Part shown: positions 36,266 to 50,829 of the stretch, piece after piece | Position numbering within the stretch: the stretch's first letter is position 1 | Layout of the letters: the number at the start of each line of letters is the position of its first letter | Assembly (NCBI RefSeq): GCF_020536995.1 | Contig: NC_068355.1 | Coordinates: forward strand, 126,547,472 to 126,611,471 | Source of the DNA: Dreissena polymorpha | Taxonomy: Eukaryota; Mollusca; Bivalvia; Myida; Dreissenidae | Length of the DNA stretch: 64,000 bases | Reading direction: 5' to 3' | Translations under genes and position numbers: made by a program | The notes under the pieces: generated by a model | Database searches by the model: none | What the model was told of the DNA's origin: nothing | What the model saw: only the letters and a program-made list of their open reading frames with translations

Positions 36266-36806
36266 TATGCGCCCCCAAAATTTTTGGGGGAGCTTATAGT
36301 CGCCGCTTCGTCTGTCCGTGCGTGTGTCCGTCCGTCCGTGCACAATTTTTGTCAGGGCTATTTCTCAGTAATTAATGACCGGAATTCAATTACACTTTAT
36401 GGGAAGCTTCACTACAAAGAGGAGATGTGCATATTATCAGCCGGTTCTGGTCGGATGATTTTTTACAGTGTTATGGCCATTTGAAATTTTCCATTAACTG
36501 TACATATAGTGCAATTCTTGTCCGGGCTATTTCTCCCCAACTACTGACTGGAATTCAATGAAGCTTTATGGGAATCTTAACTACCTTGAGGAGATGCGCA
36601 TGTTATTTGTGGGTTCTTGTTAAATGATTTATTTAGAGAGTTATGGCCCTTTGAAATTTTTAAGTTGCTGAACTATCCATCGTATTATTTTGTCCGAAGT
36701 TATGCCCTTCAAGACGTTTCCTTTTATCTGAATATATAGTGCAATATTGTGACATAAACAACCTTTTGGGAGCATCACCCGTCTCCGACGGTTTCTTGTT
36801 CTATCA
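36266..36806. repeat. 'GCGCCCCCAAAATTTTTGGG' repeat (copy B)
   Basis: Counterpart of 4945-5485, nearly identical, with the same two internal subunits. Confidence 0.6.
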
Positions 36807-37507
36807 GAAATGGAAATATTTAATAAGCTGGACCTTTAATTTAATAAGTGGTGTTAATAAATCGCTTGAATGAAATATCCACTATATTCTTACTAATATT
36901 TGCATTTGTTTTGCGTAATTATGGCTTCTTGTTTCACTTCTTTATATTCTAGTAAGATGCCATAATACTAATTCCGTATGTGTGCTTAGACGTTTGTTGT
37001 GGCATTGCTGCGTTTTAGTTCCTGACTTAAGGTAGATTGCAGCCTAATGATCACGATGCCTAACCAATACGGATAAAACCTGAAACTTTTGTGCGTTTCT
37101 AGCTAATACACAAAACGGCACCGGATCATATCAGAAAATAATGATAATGTTTTTAGTGTTTTCTTTTATTTTCAAGATTCTTTTCTTTAAGTTATAATTT
37201 TTCACCAAACCAATATTCCACGGATCAAATAAGTCAATCATTCGGTAAATTTTATAATCGTACTCAGTAACAAAAGCGTCTATTTGCAGTGGGAACCTAA
37301 ATTGCCCAACAGTTCATGCACCAAACCTATGGAAACGGACGTAAAATACAAGTATTCGTCCATATAAATAATGAAAATCAAACTTCTAAGCTAGTTTCCT
37401 GATGAAAAAGGAAAAATTATTATCGGACATCATTGAGATAATGAATGAAGGTTTAGTTTGTAGAAAAACAAGTATTTTATATGTTTCTTGTAGGCATTAC
37501 TATTGCC

Positions 37508-37799
37508 AAGCAATATATGTCCCCTACCGGCTCCACCATTGTCAGCATTTTTTATATATATATTTGTTGCCATAGCAACCAGAATTCTTGGCGTATGTAC
37601 ATAATGAAAAGACGTGCATAATCGCCATATTGCCATCTGACCATGTTTCAAGTTTCATGAAAAAATATGAAGAACTTTTAAAGTTATCGCAGGATCCAGA
37701 AAAGTGTGACAGACATACGGACATATAAACAGACAGACTCAAAGACCGACGCACAGAGCGCAAAACATAAGTCCCCTCCGGTGAAACCGGTAGGGAACA
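37508..37799. repeat. Repeat with CCGGTAGGG ends (copy B)
   Basis: Counterpart of 6187-6478. Confidence 0.5.
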
Positions 37800-38203
37800 A
37801 TAAACATAAGTATAGTACGTTTAAATAATATATTGGATAATGTTGATATGGTAAACATTTAAAGCATTTCTTCAGTTTAGATTGTTACATGAATGGGTCT
37901 GTTATTTGTCGTCCCTCAGCCCCAGAACACTATCTAAATGCATGAAAATGCCATGACTTTACCCTGAATAAGATTATTTATACTAGGCATTACATATTGC
38001 AAATTGTATTGGTTCTTACAAATTGTTGCGTAGAACACATGCTATTGTAGAACGACCTTTTCATCAATGATATTTATATCATATAACAACCCTTTGTATA
38101 TAATTGCAATACTGACGACAGATAACAAATAATGCACACATTGTAAGATAACTTTAACTGTCCTTAGTGCAACAAAGCATATCAGTACTTCTCTAACCTT
38201 TCA

Positions 38204-38368
38204 ATGCATATGTGTAGAAAGTTGGAATCACACAAGTGTGATAAGTGTGGACACATGTTCAAGACCAAACGCTACCGTCGAGAACACGTGAAGGCTCATG
38301 ATAACCATGAACAACATAATTGCTTTGTGTGTGGAATTTTTTACAAATATATCATGGCAGGAGTATAA
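38204..38368 (+). CDS. 54-codon C2H2 zinc-finger ORF (copy B)
   Basis: Identical in frame and length to 6883-7047: one full C2H2 finger (CDKC...HVKAH) and the CxxC of a second. It is likely an exon fragment, since no flanking finger exons were recognised. Confidence 0.5.
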   Translation: MHMCRKLESHKCDKCGHMFKTKRYRREHVKAHDNHEQHNCFVCGIFYKYIMAGV

Positions 38369-39170
38369 TCAATAAATGTGTTCATAAGAAGCTTCCTAAC
38401 ACAGTATGGCAGACAAGAATTGAACTTATCAAAAACCACTGTACCCGTTGTTGAAGCTTGTAAAAAGATTTTTGCGTCAAAATTTAAGGTGGGCTTTAGA
38501 AACCAAATAAGAATTATAATTTGTGTTGTACATTGTTATTTTGTACAGATTTTGTTGAAGTCTGTCAAGGCCAATGCAACTGATATTATAGAGATTTAGT
38601 TCAATAATGTTTGGAAATATAAAATGATTATATGCATTTGGGAAGACCGAATCATTCATCACTCTTAGGAAAGTAGCGAAACTGTTCGGACAGTGGTATA
38701 AAGTGTACTACTTGTTGGAATCCTGTATTTATCGAGTTCCATAGTTATTTTTTATACTGTTGGTAGACTGTGTTGATAAACAAATATTAAAAATATTTCA
38801 ATATAAATACATAAGATCCATTATCTTGTCATGTTTAATATGAACCTTATTTATTGTTACCATTTAAGACATCTTTTAATTTTAAATGGCATAAATTGTA
38901 TGCACTCTTTAATATTTTAATTATAGCTTTTTCATTTCTCAATATATTTAATTAATTTGATAAAATATTTGAAAAAAAAAAGATTTGAGTAAATAAAAAG
39001 AGTTTCACTATTAGGAAAAAGTCTATGATTTGAAGTAAAATGTTACATTCTTGAATTTTATTTGTACTAAAATGAGATAAAACAAGGGACAAAATTGTCA
39101 CAAAACCACAAAACGTTTTACAAAAAAAAGAACAAAAACCGTCAGATTTCAAGGAGACAATTCAAAATGT

Positions 39171-39698
39171 GCAGTGTTACCCCCTTTTTAAATTCACTCT
39201 ATTTTTACTCGATGCGACCTTGATTTAAATTTGAAAAAAAAATCTGATGAAGGGAGACAACTCAATATGTGAATTGTTACTGATTTCATAGTTACTCCCC
39301 TTGTTTCAAAGTCAATCTATTTTTAGTTGTGGTGACCTTGACCTTGGAGATATCGACGTAATTCTTTCGCGCGACACACCGTCCAATGATGGTGAACACA
39401 TGTGCCAAATGATTTTTTTTAATCTCACAATGAACGACATAGTTATTGCCCGGACAAGCTCATTGATGGCCATTTTAGACCTTTGAACTAAAAGTGTGAA
39501 TTCGACCTTGGATATATCGACGTAAATCTTTCGCGCGACACACCGTCCAATGATGGTGAACAAATGTGCCTAATGATTTAAAAATCTCACAATGAACGAA
39601 AACGTTATGGCTCGGACAACCTTGTTTCGCCCGCCAGCCCGCCCGCCCGCCGACATTCGCCAATCTAATAACCAGGTTTTTCCTTCGAAAACCTGGTT
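39171..39698. repeat. Dispersed repeat with terminal hairpin (copy B)
   Basis: Counterpart of 7850-8377, ending in the AACCAGGTTTT/AAAACCTGGTT hairpin. Confidence 0.6.
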
Positions 39699-40205
39699 AA
39701 AAAAGCACATGTTGTTTTTAAAACTTGCTGAAAAGCACGTTATCATCTGTATATGTATCAAGTGATTTCGTGTATTATCCGGTGTCGTGTTTCCGGAATT
39801 TATTCGATGCCAGTATTTTATGGTTTCGTCTTTTATCCGGTGCCGTGAAATCAATATGCGACCCTTTTAAAACGCAAAATGCTCATGTTTTGATGTTGCC
39901 TGTTATGTTCTATGAATATATTATACATCTAAATGATTCTTACAACATTATAAAGTAGAAGTAGTATTTTTGTTTCTCTCCAGCTACAAAAAAGCAAGTA
40001 TTTTTTAACTATTTCATGACTATGAGATAGTTATGGTTCATTTATTTTCGTATGGAATTATGAAGTAAACCATGAACTGAAATACCACGATGTTCCGGGA
40101 GCAATAGTATTTGGCATACCTACGTGGTGTTGTTGCCATGCTTACTTCCAATACAAGGCACATCCTGTATTTCGCCTTGTTTATTTTCTGATTTTATCCG
40201 GTGCC

Positions 40206-40411
40206 GTTTCGCGTATAAGCTAATCAGCAGGCCGCAAAGGCTACTCAGGGAAGACACTTTCCGCCTAAACTGGATTAACTTTCTCTTAACTAAAAATACC
40301 ATAAAAGCGGTAAGTGTCGTCCCTGATTAGCCTGTGCGGCCTGCACAGGCTAATCTTTGACGACACTTTACACGCATGCATTTAACCCCCTTTTCACAGA
40401 GCACGTCTAAA
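40206..40411. mobile_element. Palindromic MITE-like repeat, partial (copy B)
   Basis: Counterpart of 8885-9090 (GATTAGCCTGTGCGGCCTGC core). Confidence 0.6.
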
Positions 40412-41564
40412 TACATATCTTTCAACAGATTTCAGAAAAAGTGTACAACGTCTTTAAATCATTGTAGAAAAAGTGTCTTGTGAGTTATATCTATGTATTT
40501 GAATCAGGTGTAATTTTGAAAAAAAAATGATGCCTTTGAACGAATTACTGATGACGACTTCAGTACGTGTGTCGAAAAAATATGTCATGAAAAATATCAT
40601 ATAATAAAAATAATAACATCTTTGAAAAACAATGATTCGGTTTCTTCTAAAGCGCCACCTATGATTCAATTTAACCGGCAGCAACATTGTCAATACTATA
40701 TGGACCGATGAGTACCTTTAAAATTGATTATGATTTTAACTGTGTTCATATCATTGTTAACATGTATATCATCATTTCACTTCATGATTACCTTATCGCA
40801 AATAATGTGACATTTTTTATCTAGTTTAAGCTTGTGTTAATTCAAAATCACTAGTAAGCACGTTTACAGATTGTACTCCTTATTACCTTTATTTAATAAG
40901 CATGGCTTTTTATCAAAAAGTATAATTTGCTTTTGATCGCATACATTGTCACTGTCTGGTCGTCGTATTTACACTACGTGTTAATTTAAATTATAAGAAT
41001 GGTGGTTTTGCCATGTTCTAAAACTTACAGTACAAGCTATGAGTTGGAAAAGGAAGCCGTTTATACATGTACACTTGGTCTTTTCTTATCTATTTATCTA
41101 TTCACCATTGTTGAATATGTTAACATATGCAAATTTGTAAGATCTCTTGTATGTGATCAGTCATGAACTGTCGCGTTTACAAACTTGGGAATTGAAATTG
41201 CAAGCTTTTATTAATTACACGTGTATGAAGTTATAAATATCTCCCATAAAGTTGAATTGTGTATAAGTGTTTTGCCTTCTAATAGTAGCATAGAGAGAAT
41301 ATAATGCCCCACTCAAGTGCAATAGTCGTTTAAGTTAACTTCTAAAACACATTAAAGTATACAACCAAGCACAGCTTCTTAAAATAGTGTGTATGTGTGT
41401 TATTTATGCCTCAAATTAGAAATTAAATCTTCATAAGCAGCATTTGTACGGCGAAAGTTAGCAAGGGGAACGGTCTACCAATCGTCCTTTAAAATTAATG
41501 GAACATTGTACAAGGTGAGAACAAAACAAATAAACATGCAAACTGTGGTTTTGTAAGGTTACAG

Positions 41565-42787
41565 TTAATGAAGAAGGACACCAGAAAAAGAGTAGTAATA
41601 GCCGCCGTAAACGCTTTGGGATCCGCTGCCTTTATTTTCCAACCAAACCTCATCTCCCTCCGTAATTTTGAGCACAAGAGTCATTGCACACTGCTCCCAC
41701 TGATTAGTACATTGGACCTTTGCCATCACTCGGCCATTGTGCATCAAGCCAACTCGAATGTCTACCGCCGAGAGCAGAAACGACGTTGTGAACAAATAAT
41801 ATCCGCTGACTAGTGCAATGAAGACGCCGTGGTTTGCGTGGTAGCCACCTCCGTCGTTGAGAACAACACTTTCAAAGTCGATGTTTTGATTAACTCCGAT
41901 TCCATCTTGATTGATAACTTTTACTGCAGTAAAGGCAACTGGATTTGCGACCATACCTTGGCGTGCCGTTCGTTGAACGTTGTCGGCAATAGCTTTATAC
42001 AATAGAGTAAACACGATTATAATACAAAAAATATATCGAATAAATATGGCTTGCAAAATTTAACATAATAACAATGAGCATTAAACAGGATAATTACTAA
42101 AGCTTTGATGGGGTACTTATGCCCACAAAACAAAACATATTCTCACTTCCATTAGTTGTCCTGGCAGATCTATCAATATCCTGTGTTAACAATATCCTTG
42201 TTGATTTCTGATCACCGGTATAATTGTTGTGAATTCCTTGTTGTTGTGGCAATAAATCATGTTTGGGTGTCATGGGTTTCACTGGCGTTAAGCTTTCTTC
42301 TCTCTGAATGCCGTGAATAATCCGTTTCAGTTCCTTTATTTCCTCTGACTGTTCTTGCAACTTCACCTCTTGAAGCCTGATAGTCTCTGTCTGTTGTGCA
42401 TCTACAAAAACAATTTTTTTAATGATAAGATCTGCGTTGTAGAAAATGTAATTTCATTGTAGAAATATATTAAGTTTTAAGTCTTTTAAAGGGCATTTGA
42501 CTCATACATTTTTGTCAATGTATGTGATATTGAACATGTACAAGGGAATTTTTATTCAGTCATATACATTAGACGCATTCAGGAATTAAGTAAATGTGGT
42601 ACAGTTCACACGGTAATATAGGGCATAAAGAGTATAGATTTAAAGAAAAGACCAAACAACTAGAGTTACCTGTTTTTAAAAGTGATAACACTGCGGCTTC
42701 TAAAAGCGCCAAACGCGAATAGAGATCAACCTCCGCAAAAAGGCTTTTAGGACACAATAGCAATATTAAGATGCCACGTATGTTCAT
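41565..42787 (-). CDS. Secreted coiled-coil/C1q-domain protein, three exons (copy B)
   Basis: Minus-strand exons 42787-42670, 42401-42147 and 41992-41565 with the same splice sites and phases as copy A, giving 266 codons. Domain order is signal peptide (1-18), coiled coil (about 46-72), linker, and C1q domain (142-266). Two replacements from copy A were noticed: Asn to Thr in the coiled-coil entry (TENIRLQ to TETIRLQ) and Asp to Gly in the loop ENKDSG to ENKGSG. Everything recognisable as structural core is unchanged. Both copies therefore look functional, doubling the dose of this putative secreted recognition protein if the duplication is real. Confidence 0.85.
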
Positions 42788-43777
42788 TGTCCAGGCAGTG
42801 GTGTTCCCAAATGGTTCGTTATCAGCTTTTATCTGACCATTTAAAATGATGTAAATATTCAACCTGTCACATTCTATTGTTCAAACTTGGTAAAAATGGC
42901 GATACTAAGATTAAATAATTTTAATTATGTTTACTAAGCATGCTCATTTGGATGTCTGAATTTGAGATGTATGAAACCATGCGTGTTAAGTATAACTCTG
43001 TTAAAACTTTTTAAAAATTTACGTTTGATTCTATGTGTATATTAATGACCCAATAATGATTTGAAAACAATATATCCATGCAAGTGTATTTATAAACGTA
43101 ACGTGTTTAGTATTTGTTCTAAATGTTTTATAACACGTTTTAAGAAAGGTGGTTAGCACGCACAAGATATGTACAATTATAATAAAACCGTTTAAATAAA
43201 AAAAGTTCCACAAAGACAATACACTGGGATTTTCATAGTGCTGTGGTGATATAAACCTTCTGCTACCGAACGATCATACTTAAGACTTGTGTTGAATTTA
43301 GATATCTTTAGTTTTGCACATGATCGGTTACTGAATTGTCTGATGTTTAAGTGTCGAAGATCGCATAATTCTATTTCACTGCCTTTGGGAGTTATGGGCA
43401 AAGGCAAGTAATCTCACACCAAGACATAATTTTTGCTTACTAAGTAGGATTGAGTTTGTGTGAACGTAAACATAAACTAAACGTATTGGTTAAAGGGATA
43501 TGGTTTTGTTGAATGCAATGTTAACCAGAGCATAGCATTGAGCTTAAATCCCGTGCCGACGTATCAGTAGCTGACTGGTTTGTAACATCAAACCCATAAC
43601 AATAAAAGGATAGCTCATTAGACTGGATATATTAATTAGAGCAAAACATTCACATACAAATTGTTTAGGTTCAATCCGTCTATGATTTCAAAATTACTGA
43701 ATACATCAACACAAAGAAAACGTTCTGAATTTGTATTTACCCGCCGTTACACCATCGCAGAACCTGAAGTATGGTGC
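42788..43777. other. Upstream region of the C1q gene (copy B)
   Basis: Counterpart of 11466-12454; no other gene was seen. Confidence 0.4.
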
Positions 43778-44342
43778 GACAAACGAGTGCAATCCATCAC
43801 ATTATACATCACAGTACTTTGCAATTTATGAATTGTGTTATTTCTACCAAGCTATGCAATTATACAGTCAAGAAATCCATTATTTGGTTTAGTTTAATGA
43901 TGCAATTATTTTAATGTTTCTATGAAGAAAGTTGAAAGCTTGTATTACATTAACCACTCAAACTTTGTGTGCAGTTTAAATACATACGCGATTCTAAGAC
44001 CGGCTTGACACGTGTGTTTCTATACCGCATTAACTAATGCAATTTAATGACCGCCTTGACAAACGAGTGCAAGCCATCACATTATACATCACAGTACTTT
44101 TCAATTTATGAATTGTGTTATTTCTACCAAACTATGCAATTATACAGTCTAGAAATCCATGATTTGTTATAGATAAATGATGCAATTGTTTCAATGTTTC
44201 TATGAAGAAAGTTTAAATCTTGTATTACATTAACCACTCAAACTATGTATGCAGTTTAAAAACATACGCGATTCTAAGACCGGCTTAACAAGTGCGTTTC
44301 TATGCCGCATTAACTAATGCGATTTTGTGACCGCCTTGACCT
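43778..44342. repeat. Two-unit ~280-bp tandem repeat (copy B)
   Basis: Counterpart of 12455-13020. Confidence 0.85.
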
Positions 44343-47300
44343 GTAAGCTCCTTGGACAACATATTGAGAAAGTATAAAAAATAGCCCTTTGTTTTTGTTT
44401 GAAACAATCACAACCTGGATTCTGAAAGAAATGGTACACAGGTATTGTATGTGTTTGCCGGTATTAAACATTGTTATGCATATGAACTTAATATTAAAAC
44501 AATATTTTATTATATATCGTGTCTAAATCATTTAATGATATTCGCGTTTTCATATGTGTTAAGTTTGGCTATTATTTGTATTGGTGTAATGAAATTTTTG
44601 ATACATATTTTAAATATGTTTATTTTCGATTTAGCTAATCCAAATCGAATTGCCTTGATCCTTTAATCATTAGAATTGCATTTTTCAGAGCGAGGTTTAG
44701 TACGCGTTGATGTTATTTGTAATTATATAATGATATTAGAACCCACCCAAAATGATGAAATTAAAATAAATGTAGAATAATATTGCGTCTCAACATTGCC
44801 ACGTGAAATGAGATGAAACCATACATACCGCAGGTGCTAAAGCGTCCTATCGTCAAGGATGAATGAATTTTATCGTGGGATTGTTCAGAATGACGTCAAA
44901 TGATCACTCGTAAAATGTTAAATCAAAATCTTAACTTATAATTGAGATATTTAAGTTTGAAAGTGTTGCGTTAGAAAAGTCTCCAAATGTATATGGCAAT
45001 AATAAAACTGTTTGACATACAAAATCGAACTATTTGCCGTGAATGTCATACATATTAATATTTTACAATAAAAATGAAAATAAGGTTATCTATAATTTAA
45101 AATCAGTAATGTTTTCTAACCTAATAAATACCAATACTGCGTATGTATGCATTGATCTGAATATAAAACCCAATCTGTAACGTTAAAACTCATAGCCGAA
45201 TGGCTAGTCTTTGTCTGTAATTTATAAAACCCGTCTAATTAAGCATAATAATAAGCAGCGGTTTGTTCGACAAATTAAAACTAATTCTAATAAAACTTCA
45301 GAATCAAAGCACATATAAACTCATATTGAAATGAAGCGATATCACTGAAATACACACTGCATCTTGTGAGCGTTGTTATTTCAGGAGTGCTGCAGCATCC
45401 CAAAATACAGTTTCGTGCCCGGCTCACATCCTCTGATACTGCAGAGAATGGTAAAGATGTGGTGTATTCCTGGACATTGTACACAACGGCATGTCTCTTG
45501 AGACATCATGTCACTACAGAACTGATGGGCAATACATTTTTTCTTTAATACAGGACACTATCGTGATGTCCACGTGTGACATAGTCTAGGTGCGATCTAC
45601 CTCTTCCAGTTAACTGTTTGATGACGAAATGCGTTCTAATTCATTTTCTGGATGACTGATTCGTGCGTGATATAAAACCGACATGTCCATACAATATATT
45701 TAGAAGTTTGCTTTTGGAATCAATCGATTTGCATTCAAAATACAAACAGTAGTATCTGTTTTACTATGCTAGCATATATAACAAAATGAGGTTTCTCCTT
45801 AATTTAAAAGTTCTGATGTATATACGATTATGTTTTATGTGTGTTTTAGCTTTTCTTATATAGGTATGCTTCACTTATACAAATAACAAGCAAAATCGCA
45901 AAAAAAACACTAACAAACACAATTTATAGACGTTTGTTTTCTATTTTTTTTTAATCATTGTATTGTTAGACTTAAGACTTTTTCATCTTTTTGTAAATAC
46001 ATGTTGTTTTATAATGGTTTGTTAACGACCAGCCTTTTTATTGTTGATACTTATTTAATGTTTCTTGGCGTAAAATTGCATAAGTTCAGCCTAATATAAA
46101 CCCGGTTCTTTAAGAATACACAACGTAATATTTTCATTTTGTACGCAATATATGTAACGAACTTATACATGGGGTGCATTTTTTTATAGTGACACGATTA
46201 AAATAACTGCAAGAATAGCATCGTTATGTAACGACAACATTTATTCCGTTATAAATATAAATATAAATACTATATCACAATCACTTTAATGAATGTGATT
46301 GGATTGTGCTTATTTTCTTATTTTTGAAAATAAAACTTTATTTAATTAATTATAGTTATTCAATTATAATTTAAAAATAGTTTTATTAAAATATATTTTA
46401 ACCTATCTTATTTAAGTATTACTGTGCTCAATAATGTACGGGGATCAAAATGCTATTCAATTAGAAAGCAACTCATGTTTATTTCTTGATTAAGTAAAAA
46501 CGAATTTATGTCTGCTCACCATGGTTTCGTTTTGATTATTTAAACGTTTAAACTAATTACAAGATGACGCATGGAGAGCAAAAACATGATCCGTTCAATT
46601 ATACATAAACGTCACTCCTTGTTAAAATACTAGATCCAATTAAGAAGATTGTATTCGACAGTTTAATGCAATACTCACTCAATTTACTTCTAAAAGATCA
46701 CACACGATTTGGTATAATTATTTCAAAGATATTTATGTTCAACTTAGTCAATTACTTCATGTACAGTTTTAATATACAATGTATTTAATGATAATAAACT
46801 TTAAGTAGTGTACATTTTGTGTAATTGTATCTTCCAAATAATACATTTCGGAAACATACATAAAATGTAAAGCTCGTGTCAAATTCAAAATAAGAGTTAA
46901 TTTGCAAACAGCTTATTTTCAAACGTATGGAAGTTCCATATTCTCCTTCGCGTGCAATAACCAATATTCCGTATCCGTTGCTTAGTGATATAGGCAATCG
47001 GGCGTTTACATAGCGGACGGTTAAAACATCACTCAGGGCACGTCAAACCTTGTTCGGTTGCTTAACCTGTAGCTTTTAAATTTGACTGATGCGGAGTGTT
47101 TTCAAAATGGCCACCTAAGACAGGTACCCACGTTTTAAATAATTTGTCAGGAGTCACCTCATTCAAGGAGAAACGGAGCACAAACATCAAATACAATAAC
47201 AAACTTTTAATGTACTAAATAATATACGTGTGCATGTGTTTTGTTATTTTTGCATGTACAGGAGAGTAAATAGTCTATATGAAATGACATGTTAATCTTA

Positions 47301-47733
47301 GCAAACCTCCAGTTTGCACAAACATCTCACACACATCATTTTCATTTAAGAAAACATAACTGAGAACAACTCTCCATGTAAAATAGTGTAAGACAGTAAT
47401 ACTATGTTATTTAATGTTTGTATTTGTTAACGTGCTTTATTAAATTTATTTAAACGACAAGATCGAAAAAAGAGTTACCATGTTATGTGCGTATATCCGC
47501 CGACCTTATGAAAGCGCATATCTTATTATATACTCTGACTTTTATTTTGAAGATTATTCCGTTATGATCGCAGTTAAACACACCTTGACACCCAAGTATA
47601 TGTTGTCGCAATAATTATATCCCATGCGGTTTTCGAAATAACATTCTCCGCCCGCACTATAGATACACAGCCGACTCTATTGCGTCAGAGATGCGCGACA
47701 AACGACGAAGATTAATTAACAGATTAATGCTAG
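44343..47733. other. Gene-poor AT-rich stretch (copy B)
   Basis: Counterpart of 13021-16411; no recognisable gene. Confidence 0.4.
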
Positions 47734-50137
47734 TACCATTTGTCCATATTATTAATAGAAAGAGGCTTTACAATCTTTTCTCAGTCTTGATAAACTTGCT
47801 TGCAAGGTTGCTTTGTCAAATGCTTGTGAACTGTCAGACCCTGTTCAGAAATTGATAATGTGTTATTTAAGAACTCGCGCATTTTTAGTTATAAATATTC
47901 TATACATGTATTTCTGACGCAGCTGCAGTTTCACTGAGTTTATATTTACGTTACTTGAAGTATATTACAATATAATAACCTGTCAAAGTGTTTTATTTCA
48001 TGTTCCTGTGTTTGTACCATGTATTTATTACGCACACGCATTAGATTTTCTTCCAAATATTCAATTACAGAATGTGCATATGTTAACTTAACCAGGTTTA
48101 ATAGTGTGTTTTCCCTTTGGTTTTCATTCTAACAGATATTACAAATGTGTAGATATTAAATATTCCATCAAAATTCTACTGACGCATGAATATTTGAAAT
48201 GAGATAACTTATCCAAACAGTTTTATAATTTACAAACAGTCATCAATTGTAATATATTTGTAAATATTAAATATAATTAATATACCACTATAGTATGACT
48301 ATTTTAGATGAGATTACTAAATGTTTTCAGCGTTTTCAATTTTAAACATCTTAAAAATCTAACGCATTAGCCCGAAATCGACTATATCGTACATAAATGG
48401 AATATTCTTAAAGAAGAAATCCAGCACAGGCTAAAATACATTTTTTTAAGTCTAGTGAATAAATAACCTTGGTAATTTAGACGTTTTCACTGAAATGAAT
48501 CGTTGATATTAGTTGGTTTAAACATATTTATTCAATAATGTGTTTTACAACATAATGTACAAGCATCTAAAGTTTATAGGATTGGAACGATAGCTAGGCT
48601 AGTAGGGTTCCTTTCCTCATTGATATTAGTTGTTAATATTGTAGCAAATACTTTGAATATAACCACGGAAAAACATATTTAATCCATTTAACAGAAGTGA
48701 GTTTGTTTTCCATTTTACGCTTACAATAAAATTTCACGGGCATATAATGTAAAACGAAAATTCATAGCGTTTAAGCAGTTGTTTTTGTAAATAGTACTGA
48801 TATATTTTCACAAACTAAGGAGCTAGTACGTTTTATTGGAATATTGATTTAATAAAAAGCTATTATATGTGTTAATGTCAAAGACGAAATACTAGAATAT
48901 TTAGGTCAATTGTATAGTAAATCATTTTATCCTATTACCAGATGAAAATCGATAGTATAACAACGATTGTATAAACTTTAGCTTTATACTAGGTTACAAT
49001 ATACTAAATAACCGTTTCATGTTGGGCTGTACTCTCTAAAAAAGTATTATAGTTGACAGGAAGGCATGTTTTACACTTTTAACTATTATTCGGGTGTTAT
49101 CTTTCGGAGATAATGGTAGGGCATGAATAGGTGTTCAGTACTGAGTCCCTGAAATATGAGAAACTTGAAGACTATAGTAAACTATTGCACTGAAAAAGGT
49201 TACATTCCACTAAGAAACGTACGAAAATAAAAGTTGCAAAAACAGTCGATTTTGATTTGTGTCAAGTTCTTTCTTGCATTGAACATGACATATCTTTTTT
49301 ATTGCATAAATCGATTCCGCTTGAATGGCCTTTAAGAACAGGTACGGTTATTGGGGTCTCTATGTGCAAAATGTTGCATTTATTTTGGCTTAAAGTTGTC
49401 GCTTTTACATTGAATTATATAGGGAAACTATTTAGTATATTCTGACCTACTATTGCTATTTTTAGATCAGATTTGGGTTTTTCCAAAAAATGGATAATAT
49501 GTTTTTGTGAACTACAGAAAGATAAAATCGTCAAAAAATGCGATATTTTATAATAATTAATGGAAAAGGGGAGGAAATAATAGGATAAATAGAATATTAT
49601 GTGAGTTTTGGATAAAGGTCAAGCTTATCATGCTAGGCTCGAACCATGGTAGCGCTCGGCAAGCCTCGCGCTGACATGGTTCTAAGCCTCGCATGATAAA
49701 CTTGATCTTTATCCAAAACTCACATAATATTCTATATATACCAGAATAATGCACTATTCGTTCTATTATCTGTGTAGCACCAGAAAGTAATGTCGTTGGG
49801 TAATTTGCATAGAACTTTCCTAGAGGGGAAATCGAAACCTTTCTATCGCCAGGCGTGCAATATATCCACAAAAGGAAGCGATGTCGTCATAGTTAGATTC
49901 ATTTTCTATATACATTCGACACTTTGTTCGCTTCAGAAAGGTTGCGACTTCATCATTTATCGTATTTGGACCTGACAATTGATGAATTATGATAAAGCGC
50001 TAAATTCAAGTGTTGAAAAGCTTTGTTTTTCGTCAGACTTGAAGTCGCATGCTGCTGTTTTGTGTTAGTATACTCAGTTGCTGGACAAGATTTGACTGCA
50101 ATATTGTGATATATTTGATTGAAATTACATGCGCATT
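47734..50137 (+). repeat. Segment with an older paralogue at 61805-63310 (copy B)
   Basis: Counterpart of 16412-18815. Includes the TA-flanked foldback element at 49592-49732. Confidence 0.85.
49592..49732. mobile_element. 141-bp foldback MITE (copy B)
   Basis: Same hairpin as 18270-18410, flanked by TA. Confidence 0.75.
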
Positions 50138-50517
50138 CTTAACGTAATATAAACAAATATAAAATAGCGCCTTAAGTGATGACTTGTTTTAATGTAATGG
50201 CAACTATCTTTGTAATTAAGGTATAAGCACTGTAATAAACTTCTAACAATATCGCTTTATTTCGTACATATTCATCACACCCATACTAAATGTAGGACCA
50301 GGAAACTACATTAACATTAAAAAAAACATATGACCGACAATGTACGTGACAAGTTGGGTCTTTATAAGACAAGCAAATTGCCATCTCTAAAGAAAACTAT
50401 TCATACAGTGTTAATGTTGATCATAATTATGTGACTGGAGTTAATGATAAATGTCAAGTATTGGATGGCAGTGTTGCTAAATATAAAGAAAACTATTTGT
50501 GAAAAAACTGTCGCCGG

Positions 50518-50775
50518 ATGGTAGAATTTCAAACGCTGCTTGAAGATTTGTCCCACTGTCAAGAATGTCGTTTAGGACCAGTGCCACTTACACATTGTAA
50601 TCGTGTTGGTGAGCAGAAAAGGGGATCCAGTGGGGTTTTATTGTGCCATGTAAGAATGTTGGCTTTAAACCGGGTGTCGTACGGCAAAACCCATAACTTA
50701 AAGAAGAATCTTTTAGAAGGAGTATCTTGTTTTGATATCAACACGAAGCTCAGAACAGGCAGAAACGTGGAATAA
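50518..50775 (+). pseudogene. 85-codon ORF with CxxC block (copy B), unassigned
   Basis: Same product as the copy A ORF at 19196-19453. Family not established; a faint resemblance to mollusc Mutator-like transposase zinc-ribbon regions. Confidence 0.25.
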
Positions 50776-50829
50776 TTTTATGCGATACGTGTTTAAGTTT
50801 CACACAGTTTCATTAATCATAATCCACAG

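Noticed and set aside
50559-50744. Minus-strand 61-codon frame opposite the CxxC ORF
   Set aside because: Shadow of the plus-strand frame with no recognisable motif.
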